NCBI GenBank assembly: GCA_016869975.1
Contig: VGCZ01000020.1
Coordinates: 1 to 64,000 of the forward strand
Reading direction: 5' to 3'
Source of the DNA: Alphaproteobacteria bacterium
GTDB lineage: Bacteria > Pseudomonadota > Alphaproteobacteria > Reyranellales > Reyranellaceae
DNA: 64,000 nt
Below are positions 26,642-34,480 of the stretch, piece after piece; positions within the stretch are counted from its first letter, which is position 1, and every line of letters starts with the position of its first letter. Below the pieces are notes generated by a model. It was not told the origin of the DNA. It saw only the letters and a program-made list of their open reading frames with translations, and searched no databases. A program made the translations under genes and the position numbers.

Positions 26642-27517
26642 ATGCCGCTGACGTTCAAGCAGGTCGACGTGTTCACCGCGACGCCGTTCAAGGGCAATCC
26701 GGTCGCCGTGGTTTTCGGCGCCGATGGCCTGGATGCGGCGCAGATGCAGCGCATCGCCAACTGGACCAACCTCTCCGAGACGACCTTCCTGCTCAAGCCA
26801 ACGCAGGCTGGCGCGACACACCGCGTGCGCATCTTCACGCCTCGATCGGAGCTGCCCTTCGCCGGCCATCCGACGCTCGGCACGGCGCACGCCGCGATCG
26901 AAGGCGGCGTGGTGACGCCGACGAACGGCAAGCTCGTACAAGAATGCAAGGTGGGATTGGTCGGCCTGACCGTGACGGGCGAGGGGGCGCGGCGCACCAT
27001 CACGCTCGACTTGCCGAGCACGAAGTCGCGCGTCCTGGACGCCGGGGAGATCGCCGAGATGGAGGCTGTGCTGGGCGCGCCGGTCGAGCACGATCCGGCG
27101 CCGCGCGTGATCGATGTCGGGCCGAAATGGATCACGGCGCTGATGAAGGACGCCGCCACAGTGCGCGCAGTGAAGCCGGACCTCACGCGCATGTCGGCGT
27201 TCGAGAAGAAAGTCGGCGGCACCGGCGTGGTCATCTTCGGCCGTCACGCCGACGGCGGCTCGGCGGCCGTCGAAGTCCGCGCCTTCGCGCCATCCGACGG
27301 TGTGCCGGAGGATCCGGTGTGCGGCAGCGGCAATGGCTGCGTCGCCGTGTTCATCCGCGACAGCGGGCTGATCGACGCGATCGGCCGCAGCTACGCCGCC
27401 TCGCAAGGCTTCTGCGTCGGCCGCGACGGACGCATATCGATCGACATCGCCGCCGACGGCGCGGTGAAGCTCGGCGGCCAGTGCGTCACGGTAGTCGACG
27501 GCTCGATTGCCGCCTGA
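26642..27517 (+). CDS. PhzF family isomerase/epimerase-like protein
   Basis: This 291-residue protein has the two-domain diaminopimelate-epimerase-like fold. PhzF members isomerise small molecules without metal, using a conserved Glu. That Glu is in NLSETTFLL at about residue 45, FAGHPTLGTAHA is at about 75, and the second-domain motif EDPVCGSGNGC is at about 222. CAGGAGG precedes the ATG at 26642. No phenazine genes are nearby, so a housekeeping or detoxifying isomerase is more likely than phenazine synthesis. Confidence 0.9.
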   Translation: MPLTFKQVDVFTATPFKGNPVAVVFGADGLDAAQMQRIANWTNLSETTFLLKPTQAGATHRVRIFTPRSELPFAGHPTLGTAHAAIEGGVVTPTNGKLVQECKVGLVGLTVTGEGARRTITLDLPSTKSRVLDAGEIAEMEAVLGAPVEHDPAPRVIDVGPKWITALMKDAATVRAVKPDLTRMSAFEKKVGGTGVVIFGRHADGGSAAVEVRAFAPSDGVPEDPVCGSGNGCVAVFIRDSGLIDAIGRSYAASQGFCVGRDGRISIDIAADGAVKLGGQCVTVVDGSIAA

Positions 27518-27545
27518 ATTCTACCTTCCCCCGCCAGTGGGGAAG

Positions 27546-27579
27546 GAAAAATGAAAAGCCCCGGTCTCGCGACCGGGGC
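27546..27579 (-). terminator. Rho-independent terminator of the rpsF-rpsR-rplI operon
   Basis: On the minus strand GCCCCGGTC, a GCGA loop and GACCGGGGC form a perfect 9-bp stem, followed by TTTTCATTTTT. It starts 34 bp after the rplI stop. This is the clearest intrinsic terminator in the window. Confidence 0.88.
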
Positions 27580-27612
27580 CTTTCACGTGTCGTCCGCGTC
27601 GATCGCGAGCGG

Positions 27613-28251
27613 CTACTTCTTGTCGTCCTCGGCTTCCGGCGTCGCCGCCTCAGCGGCGTCGGCCGGCTTGTCGAACAGCGCCTGGGCCGCGGCCTCGGCG
27701 GCCTGCTGGGCCAGCGCCGCTTCCTGCGCGGCGCGATCGGTCTCGGCCATGATCACGCCACCCTTGGCCTGGAACTCGGCCTCGTCGGCAGAGCGTGCCA
27801 CGTTGACGCCGACTTCGACGATCACCTCGGGATGAAGGTGGACCTGGACCTTGTGCATGCCCAGCGCCTTGATCGGCTTGGGCAGCTCGACCTGCGCGCG
27901 TTCGATCTTCACCGACTTGCCGCCGGCGCCGGCTGCCGCCGCGTCGGCGATGTCGCGCGCGGTGACGGAGCCATAGAGCTGCAGGCTCTCCGACGCTTGG
28001 CGGATCAGCACGACCTGGAAGCCGGTCATCTGCCCGGCGACCGCCTCGGCCTCCTGCTTGCGCTTGAGGTTGTTGGCCTCGAGCTCCTTGCGGCGGCTGT
28101 CGAAGTACTTCTTGTTTTCGTCGGTGGCGCGTAGCGCCTTCTTCTGCGGTAGCAGGAAGTTGCGGGCGAAGCCGGGCTTCACCTTCACGACGTCGCCCAT
28201 CTGGCCGAGCTTGGGAACGCGCTCGAGCAGGATGACTTGCACGTTTGCCAT
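27613..28251 (-). CDS. rplI: 50S ribosomal protein L9
   Basis: L9 spans the large subunit near the L1 stalk and helps keep the reading frame. The N-terminal domain is standard ([21 protein letters not shown], then [15 protein letters not shown]). A long central helix follows, and then the C-terminal domain. The 212 residues include an alphaproteobacterial extension of about 60 residues rich in Ala, Glu and Asp ([20 protein letters not shown]). It is the last gene of the rpsF-rpsR-rplI operon, 13 bp behind rpsR. Confidence 0.97.
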   Translation of the reverse strand: MANVQVILLERVPKLGQMGDVVKVKPGFARNFLLPQKKALRATDENKKYFDSRRKELEANNLKRKQEAEAVAGQMTGFQVVLIRQASESLQLYGSVTARDIADAAAAGAGGKSVKIERAQVELPKPIKALGMHKVQVHLHPEVIVEVGVNVARSADEAEFQAKGGVIMAETDRAAQEAALAQQAAEAAAQALFDKPADAAEAATPEAEDDKK

Positions 28252-28264
28252 GGTGCCTTCCCCC

Positions 28265-28522
28265 CTACCGCGTGATCACGTAGGGCAGCAGACCGAGGAA
28301 GCGGGCGCGCTTGATCGCGTTGGCGAGTTCGCGCTGCTTCTTGGTCGACACCGCCGTGATGCGGCTGGGCACGATCTTGCCGCGCTCGGAGATAAAGCGG
28401 CTGAGAAGGCGCACGTCCTTGTAGTCGATCTTCGGCGCGTTTGGGCCAGAGAACGGGCACGACTTGCGCCGGCGCACGAACGGACGACGGGCTCCGCCGC
28501 CGCCACCACCACCCATGCTCAT
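28265..28522 (-). CDS. rpsR: 30S ribosomal protein S18
   Basis: S18 binds 16S rRNA in the platform of the small subunit as a partner of S6. The 85-residue protein has a Gly-rich start ([16 protein letters not shown]) and the conserved core [20 protein letters not shown] with [20 protein letters not shown]. Its ATG overlaps the rpsF stop, coupling the partners' translation. Confidence 0.97.
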   Translation of the reverse strand: MSMGGGGGGGARRPFVRRRKSCPFSGPNAPKIDYKDVRLLSRFISERGKIVPSRITAVSTKKQRELANAIKRARFLGLLPYVITR

Positions 28523-28965
28523 AGCGCCTCTCCTTCACCTTCGCCGGGCCCGCCTTCGCGCGCGAAGCGCGGCCGCTCGCCACGATCGCCGCGATCACCA
28601 CGATCGCCGAAGCGCTCGCCGCGGCCACGGCGCTCGCCGCCTTCGCTCTTGCGCATCATCGCCGAGGGACCTTCCTCAAGCTCGTCGACACGCACGGTGA
28701 TGTAGCGGATGATGTCCTCGTTGATCGACATCGTGCGCTCCAGCTCCTTCACGGCGGCCGCGGGCGCGTCGATGTTCATCAGGGAGTAGTGGCCCTTGCG
28801 GTTCTTCTTCATGCGGAAGGACAGCTGGCGCAGGCCCCAGTATTCCTTTTTGGTCACCTGGCCGCCAAGGCCGGTGACCAGGTCCGCGAACTGGGTGGTC
28901 AGGGCTTCAACCTGGGTCGTCGCGACGTCCTGACGTGCGACGAACACGTTTTCGTACAGAGGCAT
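28519..28965 (-). CDS. rpsF: 30S ribosomal protein S6
   Basis: S6 sits on the platform of the small subunit with S18. The ferredoxin-like domain runs from [13 protein letters not shown] to about residue 100 ([19 protein letters not shown]). The last 40 or so residues are a low-complexity Gly/Arg/Asp/Glu tail ([19 protein letters not shown]) found in many alphaproteobacteria. It is the first gene of the operon; a promoter and a strong 5' hairpin are visible upstream at 29081-29140. Confidence 0.97.
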   Translation of the reverse strand: MPLYENVFVARQDVATTQVEALTTQFADLVTGLGGQVTKKEYWGLRQLSFRMKKNRKGHYSLMNIDAPAAAVKELERTMSINEDIIRYITVRVDELEEGPSAMMRKSEGGERRGRGERFGDRGDRGDRGERPRFAREGGPGEGEGEAL

Positions 28966-29080
28966 GGAGCTCCTTATGGCTGTTCATGACCCGGAGTCAG
29001 GTGACCGGCCGGGTCTAGCCGACCAGCGCGCCCGCCTGCGCCTGTTGGGCGATGGAGGGTTGAAGCCGATCGGCAAGGAG

Positions 29081-29103
29081 CCGCCGGGCTTTGGTCCCGG
29101 CGG
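29081..29103 (-). promoter_or_regulatory. 5' leader hairpin of the rpsF operon
   Basis: CCGCCGGG, a 7-base loop (ACCAAAG on the minus strand) and CCCGGCGG form a perfect 8-bp stem. It begins about where the predicted transcript starts and lies 115-140 bp before the rpsF ATG. It may be a binding site for S6-S18 autoregulation or an RNA-stabilising 5' stem. Confidence 0.5.
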
Positions 29104-29112
29104 AAGCGCGGG

Positions 29113-29140
29113 CTTATACACGATGGGGCCGGCGGCGCAA
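29113..29140 (-). promoter_or_regulatory. Likely sigma-70 promoter of the rpsF operon
   Basis: On the minus strand TTGCGC (29140-29135) and TATAAG (29118-29113) are 16 bases apart, close to the housekeeping consensus. Transcription would start near 29106, giving a leader of about 140 bases. Confidence 0.6.
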
Positions 29141-29280
29141 CCCCGTCCCAGGCACACCTCCGGCGCTCGCTTGTGATTGCCGACTGCCCCAGGGCCGCGC
29201 GGCTCGAGTCGCTGTCATGCTGTGGACTGGATTAACGCATCTAAAGTCATTGAAAATACGGACTAATGTAGGAGGAATTC

Positions 29281-29349
29281 ATGTATGCGCTACGCGGTTG
29301 CCGGTCATTTCGGATGAGGCTCTATCAAATCCTCAAAAGTCGTGTATAA
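29281..29349 (+). CDS. Candidate small ORF in an AT-rich gap, 22 residues
   Basis: ATG at 29281 is preceded by AGGAGG at ideal spacing, the strongest ribosome-binding site in the window, and the frame closes at TAA 29347-29349. The predicted peptide MYALRGCRSFRMRLYQILKS (plus two residues) is basic. It lies in the unusually AT-rich stretch 29225-29400 upstream of the secreted protein gene. TAAAGTCAT occurs on either side of it (29242-29250 and 29347-29355). It could be a leader peptide, a small protein, or chance. No other gene is seen between 29141 and 29442. Confidence 0.3.
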   Translation: MYALRGCRSFRMRLYQILKSRV

Positions 29350-29442
29350 AGTCATCCCTATATTGGTGAATTGATTCTTCGACATTGATTTTGGGACGCG
29401 CCGGCTGGCGCAGAGACATTCCCGGGAAGGCTTGGGTACGCC

Positions 29443-29958
29443 ATGGCGAAGGGCGGTATTTTTGCGCGTATAGTGCCATTTGTTTTCGGTGGTATCCTGA
29501 TTGCGTCGGCGGCGATGGCCTCCGGATTGACGGCCGGCACCCAGCCGAGCATCGGGGGTCGATCGGGTCCCTATGGCGGTCCCGCGGGCCTGAGCATCCG
29601 CACCATGGACGGCCGTCTCCAGGCGACCACGATCGTCTGGGTCGGCACCAACCGTGAACTCACGGTGGTCAACCTGTCCGAAGTGGTCGAGCCGGGCGCG
29701 GAGCGCGATGTCTACGACACGATGCGGATGCTGCTGCAGCGCTGTACCGCGATCAACCTGGTGCCGACCGGCAAGGTGAATGGTCCCGGCGGCTGCTGCC
29801 CGACTGTGAGCGGATCGGGCCTGGGGTTCGCCGCCAACGTCAAGACCAAGTTGCAGATCGATCAGGCCTTCGAAGGCGGCCGCGTGCGCCAGACCGTGAC
29901 CATCTACGGCTACAGGGGCGCCTTCGACGCCTACAACGCCCGCCTGCTGTTCCAGTAG
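29443..29958 (+). CDS. Secreted protein of unknown function
   Basis: I do not recognise this 171-residue protein. It starts with a signal peptide (basic start, then IVPFVFGGILIASAAMASG, cleavage near AMA-SG). The mature part of about 145 residues has a beta-rich look (SIRTMDGRLQATTIVWVGTN, RVRQTVTIYGYRGAFDAYNA). One Cys lies in the middle (LQRCTAINL) and a Cys pair in GGCCPTV. GGAAGG lies before the ATG. It sits between the AT-rich patch and fabD, probably periplasmic and transcribed separately. Confidence 0.65.
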   Translation: MAKGGIFARIVPFVFGGILIASAAMASGLTAGTQPSIGGRSGPYGGPAGLSIRTMDGRLQATTIVWVGTNRELTVVNLSEVVEPGAERDVYDTMRMLLQRCTAINLVPTGKVNGPGGCCPTVSGSGLGFAANVKTKLQIDQAFEGGRVRQTVTIYGYRGAFDAYNARLLFQ

Positions 29959-30022
29959 TAGCGTCGCTCCCGGCGACTGGCTATGACTGCCCGCGACATG
30001 AAGCGGGAGAGGAACGCCGGGT

Positions 30023-30964
30023 ATGAGCAGGGCTTTCGTGTTTCCGGGCCAGGGATCCCAGGCCGTCGGCATGGGCGTCGATCTCGCCCAGGCGTTCCCC
30101 GTCGCGCGCGAGATCTTCCAGGAAGTCGACGAGGCGCTGAAGCAGAACCTGTCGAAGCTGATGCGCGAGGGGCCCGAGGGCGACCTCGTGCTGACCGAGA
30201 ACGCGCAGCCGGCGCTGATGGCGGTGAGCGTGGCTGCCGCGCGCGTGCTGGAGAAAGAGGGCGGCAAGGGCCTGCCTGAGATGGCGGCCTTCGTCGCCGG
30301 TCACTCTCTGGGCGAGTATTCGGCGCTGGCCGCCGCCGGCGCGCTCAGCCTCGCCGACGCCGCGCGGCTGCTGAAGCGGCGTGGTCTCGCGATGCAGAAG
30401 GCGGTGCCGGTGGGTGTCGGCGCCATGGCGGCGCTGCTGGGCATCGAGCTGGAGCCGGCACTGGAGGCTTGCGCGGAGGCGGCACAGGGCGAGGTCGTCG
30501 CCGTGGCTAACGACAATGGCGGCGGCCAGATCGTGGTGTCCGGCCATAAGGCCGCCGTCGAGCGCGCCGTCGAGGCCGCCAAGGCCAAGGGCTGCAAGCG
30601 CGGCATGCTGCTGCCGGTGAGCGCGCCCTTCCACTGCCCGCTAATGCGGCCGGCGGCCGACGAGATGGCCGAGGCGCTCGAGGGCGTCGCCATCGCGCCG
30701 CCGCGCGTGCCCGTGATCACCAACGTCTCCGCCGACGAAACCAGCGATCCCGCGACCATCAAGAAGCTGCTGATCGAGCAGGTTACGGGGCGCGTGCGCT
30801 GGCGCGAATGCGTGCTGGCGATGAAGGGCAAGGGCGTCAACACGCTGGTCGAGGTCGGCACCGGCAAGATCCTCACCGGCCTGGTCAAGCGCATCGACCG
30901 CGAGATGACCGGCCTGGCGGTGAACGCGCCGGCCGACGTCGAAACTTTCCTCAAGACCATCTGA
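30023..30964 (+). CDS. fabD: Malonyl-CoA:ACP transacylase
   Basis: FabD loads malonyl groups onto acyl carrier protein for fatty acid synthesis. The 313-residue cytoplasmic protein has the N-terminal FPGQGSQ motif (residues about 6-12), the nucleophile Ser in GHSLGEYSALAAAGA near residue 93, and the catalytic His in SAPFHCPLM near residue 205. It is followed by fabG after a 184-bp gap filled by a repeat. acpP and fabF, which usually come next in alphaproteobacteria, are not found in this window. Confidence 0.97.
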   Translation: MSRAFVFPGQGSQAVGMGVDLAQAFPVAREIFQEVDEALKQNLSKLMREGPEGDLVLTENAQPALMAVSVAAARVLEKEGGKGLPEMAAFVAGHSLGEYSALAAAGALSLADAARLLKRRGLAMQKAVPVGVGAMAALLGIELEPALEACAEAAQGEVVAVANDNGGGQIVVSGHKAAVERAVEAAKAKGCKRGMLLPVSAPFHCPLMRPAADEMAEALEGVAIAPPRVPVITNVSADETSDPATIKKLLIEQVTGRVRWRECVLAMKGKGVNTLVEVGTGKILTGLVKRIDREMTGLAVNAPADVETFLKTI

Positions 30965-30970
30965 CATTTA

Positions 30971-31128
30971 CCTTCCCTCGCTTGCGGGGGAAGGTGGCAG
31001 CGCGCAGCGCGGACGGATGGGGGTGGCTCTCGCGGCCAGACGTGGTCTGTGAAAGTCATCACCTTCGTCTTCGACAGCCAACCCCATCCGGCGCTTCGCG
31101 CCACCTTCCCCGCCAGCGGGGGAAGGGA
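30971..31128. repeat. Large inverted repeat between fabD and fabG
   Basis: Two oppositely oriented copies of a CCTTCCC-CGC...GGGGGAAGGTGG element are present, each ending in GGATGGGG or its complement. One spans about 30971-31026 and the other 31076-31128. They can pair into one long stem within the fabD-fabG transcript. Confidence 0.8.
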
Positions 31129-31148
31129 GAGTTCAGCAGGAGACCTCG

Positions 31149-31886
31149 ATGTTCGAATTGACCGGCAAGGGGGCGCTCGTGACCGGCGCTTCGGGTGGCA
31201 TCGGCGGTGCTATCGCCAAGGGACTGCATCGCCAGGGCGCCACGGTCGTGCTCTCGGGCACGCGCGCCGAAGCGCTGGAGGCGCTGAAGGCCGAGTTGGG
31301 CGAGCGGGCCCATGTCATCACCGCGAAGATGGATGACGCCGCCGACCTCGAGCGTCTGGTGAAGGAATCCGAGGCGGCGATGGGCAAGGTCGACATCCTG
31401 GTCAACAACGCCGGCATCACGCGCGACATGCTGGCGCTGCGCCTGAAGGACGAGGACTGGTCGAAGGTGCTGGAGATCAACCTCACCGGCGCCTTCCGCC
31501 TGTCGCGCGCCGTCATGCGCGGCATGATGCGCCGGCGATTCGGCCGCATCATCACCATCACCTCGGTGGTCGGCGTCACCGGCAATCCCGGCCAGGCGAA
31601 CTACGCCGCCTCCAAGGCCGGCCTGATCGGCATGTCGAAGTCGCTGGCGGCCGAGGTTGCCTCGCGCGGCATCACGGTGAATTGTCTGGCGCCGGGCTTC
31701 ATCGCAACGCCGATGACCAACAAGCTCACCGACGAGCAGAAGGCGATGATCCTCAATCGCGTGCCGGCCGAGCGCCTGGGCACGCCCGACGACATCGCGG
31801 CGGGCGTGGTCTATCTCGCGAGCGACGAGGCGTCCTACGTCACCGGCCAGACCCTGCACATCAATGGCGGCATGGCGATGATCTGA
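31149..31886 (+). CDS. fabG: 3-oxoacyl-ACP reductase
   Basis: FabG reduces 3-ketoacyl-ACP with NADPH in fatty acid elongation. The 245-residue short-chain dehydrogenase has the TGASGGIGGAIAKGL nucleotide motif (residues 13-27), NNAGIT near 85, a Ser in ITSVVGVTGNPGQ, and the YAASKAG catalytic Tyr/Lys near 152. The end, TLHINGGMAMI, is typical of true FabG. A GAGACC-type weak ribosome site lies before the ATG. Instead of acpP, a GNAT gene starts immediately after the stop. Confidence 0.95.
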   Translation: MFELTGKGALVTGASGGIGGAIAKGLHRQGATVVLSGTRAEALEALKAELGERAHVITAKMDDAADLERLVKESEAAMGKVDILVNNAGITRDMLALRLKDEDWSKVLEINLTGAFRLSRAVMRGMMRRRFGRIITITSVVGVTGNPGQANYAASKAGLIGMSKSLAAEVASRGITVNCLAPGFIATPMTNKLTDEQKAMILNRVPAERLGTPDDIAAGVVYLASDEASYVTGQTLHINGGMAMI

Positions 31887-32366
31887 ATGGCCAGAGCGCC
31901 GGTCACCTACAGGCTCAGCAAGCGCGGCGACGCCAAGATCGCGCGGGCCGCCGATCGCGGCCTGTCGGTGTACAACAAGCCGTATAGCGGCCCGGCGAAC
32001 TTCAACTACTTCACGATCTCGGCGCGCGACGAGAAGGGCAAACTGATCGGCGCCGTCGACGCGTTCGGCTATTATGGCTGGTTGTTCGTGCGCTACCTCT
32101 GGGTCGATGGCCGCTATCGCCGGGGCGAGCGGCGCGTCGGCACCGAATTGATGGACCGCGCCGAGGACTACGCCAGGAAATGCGGCTACCACGGCGTTTG
32201 GCTCGACACCTTCGAGTTCCAGGCGCGGCCGTTCTACGAGAAGCGCGGCTACAGCCTGTTCGGCGAGCTGAACGACAACCCGCCGGGCTACAGCCGCTAT
32301 TTCATGCGCAAGATGATCGGCAAGCCGCCTAAAGGTCCGCGCCGATCGCCTGCTCGACCGAGGTGA
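31887..32366 (+). CDS. GNAT family N-acetyltransferase
   Basis: This 159-residue acetyltransferase starts directly at the base after the fabG stop. The core DAFGYYGWLFVRYLWVDGRY resembles GNAT beta-4, and RRVGTELMDRAEDYARKCG is the acetyl-CoA-binding motif and helix. ARPFYEKRGYSLFGELND is the C-terminal Tyr motif. It resembles the group with a hydrophobic WLFV-LWV strand often annotated simply as GNAT. The end overlaps the convergent pyrD gene by 38 bp. Its substrate is unknown. Confidence 0.85.
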   Translation: MARAPVTYRLSKRGDAKIARAADRGLSVYNKPYSGPANFNYFTISARDEKGKLIGAVDAFGYYGWLFVRYLWVDGRYRRGERRVGTELMDRAEDYARKCGYHGVWLDTFEFQARPFYEKRGYSLFGELNDNPPGYSRYFMRKMIGKPPKGPRRSPARPR

Positions 32367-33372
32367 AGCCGTCGGCCTTCAGGAGCGCCGACAGCTCGTC
32401 CTTGATTCGCCGCACCAGGCCCGGGCCCTCATAGACCAGCGCGCTGTAGAGCTGCACCAGCGAGGCGCCGGCGCGGATCTTGTCGTAGGCGTCCCGGCCC
32501 GATGCGACGCCGCCGCAGCCGACCAGCGGGAAACGCCCCGCGACCTGCTTGGCGGCCATGCGCAGCGTGCCGGTCGACAGCGCCGTCAGCGGCGCACCCG
32601 ACAGTCCGCCGGCCTCGCTTCGTCGCGCGCTCCTGAGACTCGATGGCCGCGAGATCGTGGTGTTGCCGACGATCATGCCGTCGATCGCGGCCTCGACCGC
32701 GGCTGCGACGATGTCCTCGACATCGGCCTCGGTGAGATCGGGCGCGACCTTGACGGCGACGGGGATCTTGCGCGCGCCCAGCGTCGCCTTCACGCCCTTG
32801 AGCAGGCCAGCCAAGGCGTCGCGCGCCTGCAAGTCCCTCAAACCCGGCGTGTTGGGCGAGGAGACATTGCAGACGATGTAATCGGCATACGCCATCAGCG
32901 CCCGCGTGCAGGTGACGTAGTCCGCGGCACGATCGACGCTATCCTTGTTGGCTCCGACATTGATGCCGACGATGCGCACGCGATCGCGCGTCTTCAGCCG
33001 ATCGCGCGCCGCCTCCAGACCATCGCCGGGAAAGCCCATACGATTGATCAGGCCGCGATCCTCGGGCAGGCGAAACAGCCTCGGCTTCGGATTGCCAGCC
33101 TGCGGCTTGGGCGTGATCGTGCCGACCTCGACGAAGCCGAAGCCCATGCCGAGCGCCGCCGTCGCGACCTCGGCGTTCTTGTCGAATCCAGCGGCCAGCC
33201 CGATCGGGTTGCGGAAGCGGTGGCCCCAGACGGTGATCGCCAAGGCCGGATTCTCCGGCAGCACGTCCTTCGGCGCGAGCCCCGACTTCAACAATTGAAT
33301 CGTCAACCGATGCGCGGTCTCGCCACCCAGCAGGCTCAGTACCGGACTGACGACGGAACGATAGAGACTCAT
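32329..33372 (-). CDS. pyrD: Dihydroorotate dehydrogenase (quinone), class 2
   Basis: PyrD oxidises dihydroorotate to orotate in pyrimidine synthesis, passing electrons through FMN to membrane quinones. The 347-residue protein has an N-terminal amphipathic helix (ETAHRLTIQLLKSGL) that docks to the membrane, as in class 2. Motifs include NPIGLAAGFDKNAE near residue 55, VEVGTITPKPQ near 82, NVSSPNTPGLRDLQ near 170 with the catalytic Ser, and LVGCGGVASGRDA near the end. It starts at 33372. The remnant of a DUF559 gene ends at the same place upstream. Confidence 0.96.
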   Translation of the reverse strand: MSLYRSVVSPVLSLLGGETAHRLTIQLLKSGLAPKDVLPENPALAITVWGHRFRNPIGLAAGFDKNAEVATAALGMGFGFVEVGTITPKPQAGNPKPRLFRLPEDRGLINRMGFPGDGLEAARDRLKTRDRVRIVGINVGANKDSVDRAADYVTCTRALMAYADYIVCNVSSPNTPGLRDLQARDALAGLLKGVKATLGARKIPVAVKVAPDLTEADVEDIVAAAVEAAIDGMIVGNTTISRPSSLRSARRSEAGGLSGAPLTALSTGTLRMAAKQVAGRFPLVGCGGVASGRDAYDKIRAGASLVQLYSALVYEGPGLVRRIKDELSALLKADGFTSVEQAIGADL

Positions 33373-33375
33373 ACT

Positions 33376-33400
33376 CCCCTCTCCCCTTGCCGGAGAGGGG
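33376..33400. repeat. CCCCTCTCC palindrome upstream of pyrD
   Basis: CCCCTCTCC, a 7-base loop and GGAGAGGGG form a 9-bp stem four bases from the pyrD start, in the position of its ribosome-binding site. It could mask pyrD translation. Confidence 0.65.
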
Positions 33401-33419
33401 GCGGGGGTGAGGGGGCCTT

Positions 33420-33560
33420 GCCATCTGCTCGGCGATTCAAATCGATCATCGTCAACACGCCATCGAGATTCTGGAGCACCTCGTTATTCCAGAACCGCAG
33501 CACGCGAAAGCCACTCTTTTCCAGATGCGCGCTGTCTCTCGAGGCGTTCGGGCCGCGTCG
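33420..33560 (-). pseudogene. C-terminal remnant of a DUF559 (Vsr-like) endonuclease gene
   Basis: On the minus strand the frame reads RDSAHLEKSGFRVLRFWNNE, then VLQNLDGVLTMIDL. This is the last 35 or so residues of a DUF559 protein, with no N-terminal half upstream. The intact relative at 36363 has the matching segment FLERQGFSVLRFWANDVV. The fragment lies between pyrD and the nitroreductase gene. Confidence 0.7.
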
Positions 33561-33603
33561 CTCCAGCGACGCATCAAGAGCGGCGCGGCCCCAAGACCGC
33601 CGT

Positions 33604-34434
33604 TCAATCGAGCCTGAACCCCTGGCCGCGCACGTAGGCGCCGAAATCGGCGCGGTCGGGAGTGGCGTATTGGCGCGCCTTGTCCTCGGACCAGCCGTAG
33701 AATTCGGCGCGGCCGAAGCGCGCCTCGTCGCGTTGCTGGCGGTAGGGGAAGATGCCGTCACGGCGACGATCGTAGGCGTCGACCTTGTCGCGGATCGCGG
33801 TCTCGTCGAAGCGATCGACGTGCACGCGCGCGGCCATCGGCAGACGCGCGCTCATATAGCCGGGGTCGGCCGGCCAGCCGACGCCGAGCCCGGCGACGGG
33901 AAAGACATAGGCCGGCAGGCCACAGAGGTCGGAGACTGTTCGCGCGTGGTTGCGGATAGTGCTGATCGGGCAGCAGCCCAGGCCGGCGGCTTCGGCGGCG
34001 ACCACGAAGGTGGTCATGACGATCGCGCCGTCGACGGCGGCGTTGAAGAACGAGTCGAGATGGTCGTTGGGCCACGGCTTGGCGCGCCACTCCGCGATCT
34101 GGCGCTGGCGTCGATTGTTGCCGAGGAACAGCAGCAGGGCGGGGGCCTTGGCCATCCAGGGCTGGTCGGGCAACAGGCCGGCGATCTTGGCGCGCTTCTC
34201 GGCGTCGGCGACGATCAGCACGTCGCCCTGCTGCAGATCGCTCTTGGTCGGCGAGGAGAGCGCGGCGGCGCACAGCAGGCGCAGCATGGCCATGTCGACC
34301 GGCTTGTCGCTGAAACGCCGGATCACGCGGTGGTCGAGCAGGCCACGGATGGTCTCGACGCCCTTGGCGATGTCCTGGGGCGCCTCGAGTCGTTCGCCGA
34401 AGCGCTTTTCGATGAGATCGAGCAGGTCCTGCAC
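33604..34434 (-). CDS. Nitroreductase family protein
   Basis: This FMN-dependent oxidoreductase has 276 residues. RRFSDKPVDMAMLRLLCAAA near residue 35 is the family's N-terminal FMN region. DGAIVMTTFVVAAEAAGLGC near residue 135 is the central helix, and ARTVSDLCGLPAYVFPVAGL follows. I chose the GTG at 34434 because AAGGAGAA lies before it; the longer frame would run into the antiporter gene. It is divergent from the antiporter gene with only 46 bp between the starts, so the two promoters must overlap or lie inside the genes. The substrate is unknown. Confidence 0.87.
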   Translation of the reverse strand: MQDLLDLIEKRFGERLEAPQDIAKGVETIRGLLDHRVIRRFSDKPVDMAMLRLLCAAALSSPTKSDLQQGDVLIVADAEKRAKIAGLLPDQPWMAKAPALLLFLGNNRRQRQIAEWRAKPWPNDHLDSFFNAAVDGAIVMTTFVVAAEAAGLGCCPISTIRNHARTVSDLCGLPAYVFPVAGLGVGWPADPGYMSARLPMAARVHVDRFDETAIRDKVDAYDRRRDGIFPYRQQRDEARFGRAEFYGWSEDKARQYATPDRADFGAYVRGQGFRLD

Positions 34435-34480
34435 GCTGTTCTCCTTGTCGCGGGGGCGGCGCGACCGGCAGTATCGCCTC

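Noticed and set aside
29270-29285. AGGAGG followed by GAATTC and ATG as cloning-vector sequence.
   Set aside because: Flanking bases are not vector-like and the match is too short. A chance EcoRI site next to a good ribosome-binding site is enough.
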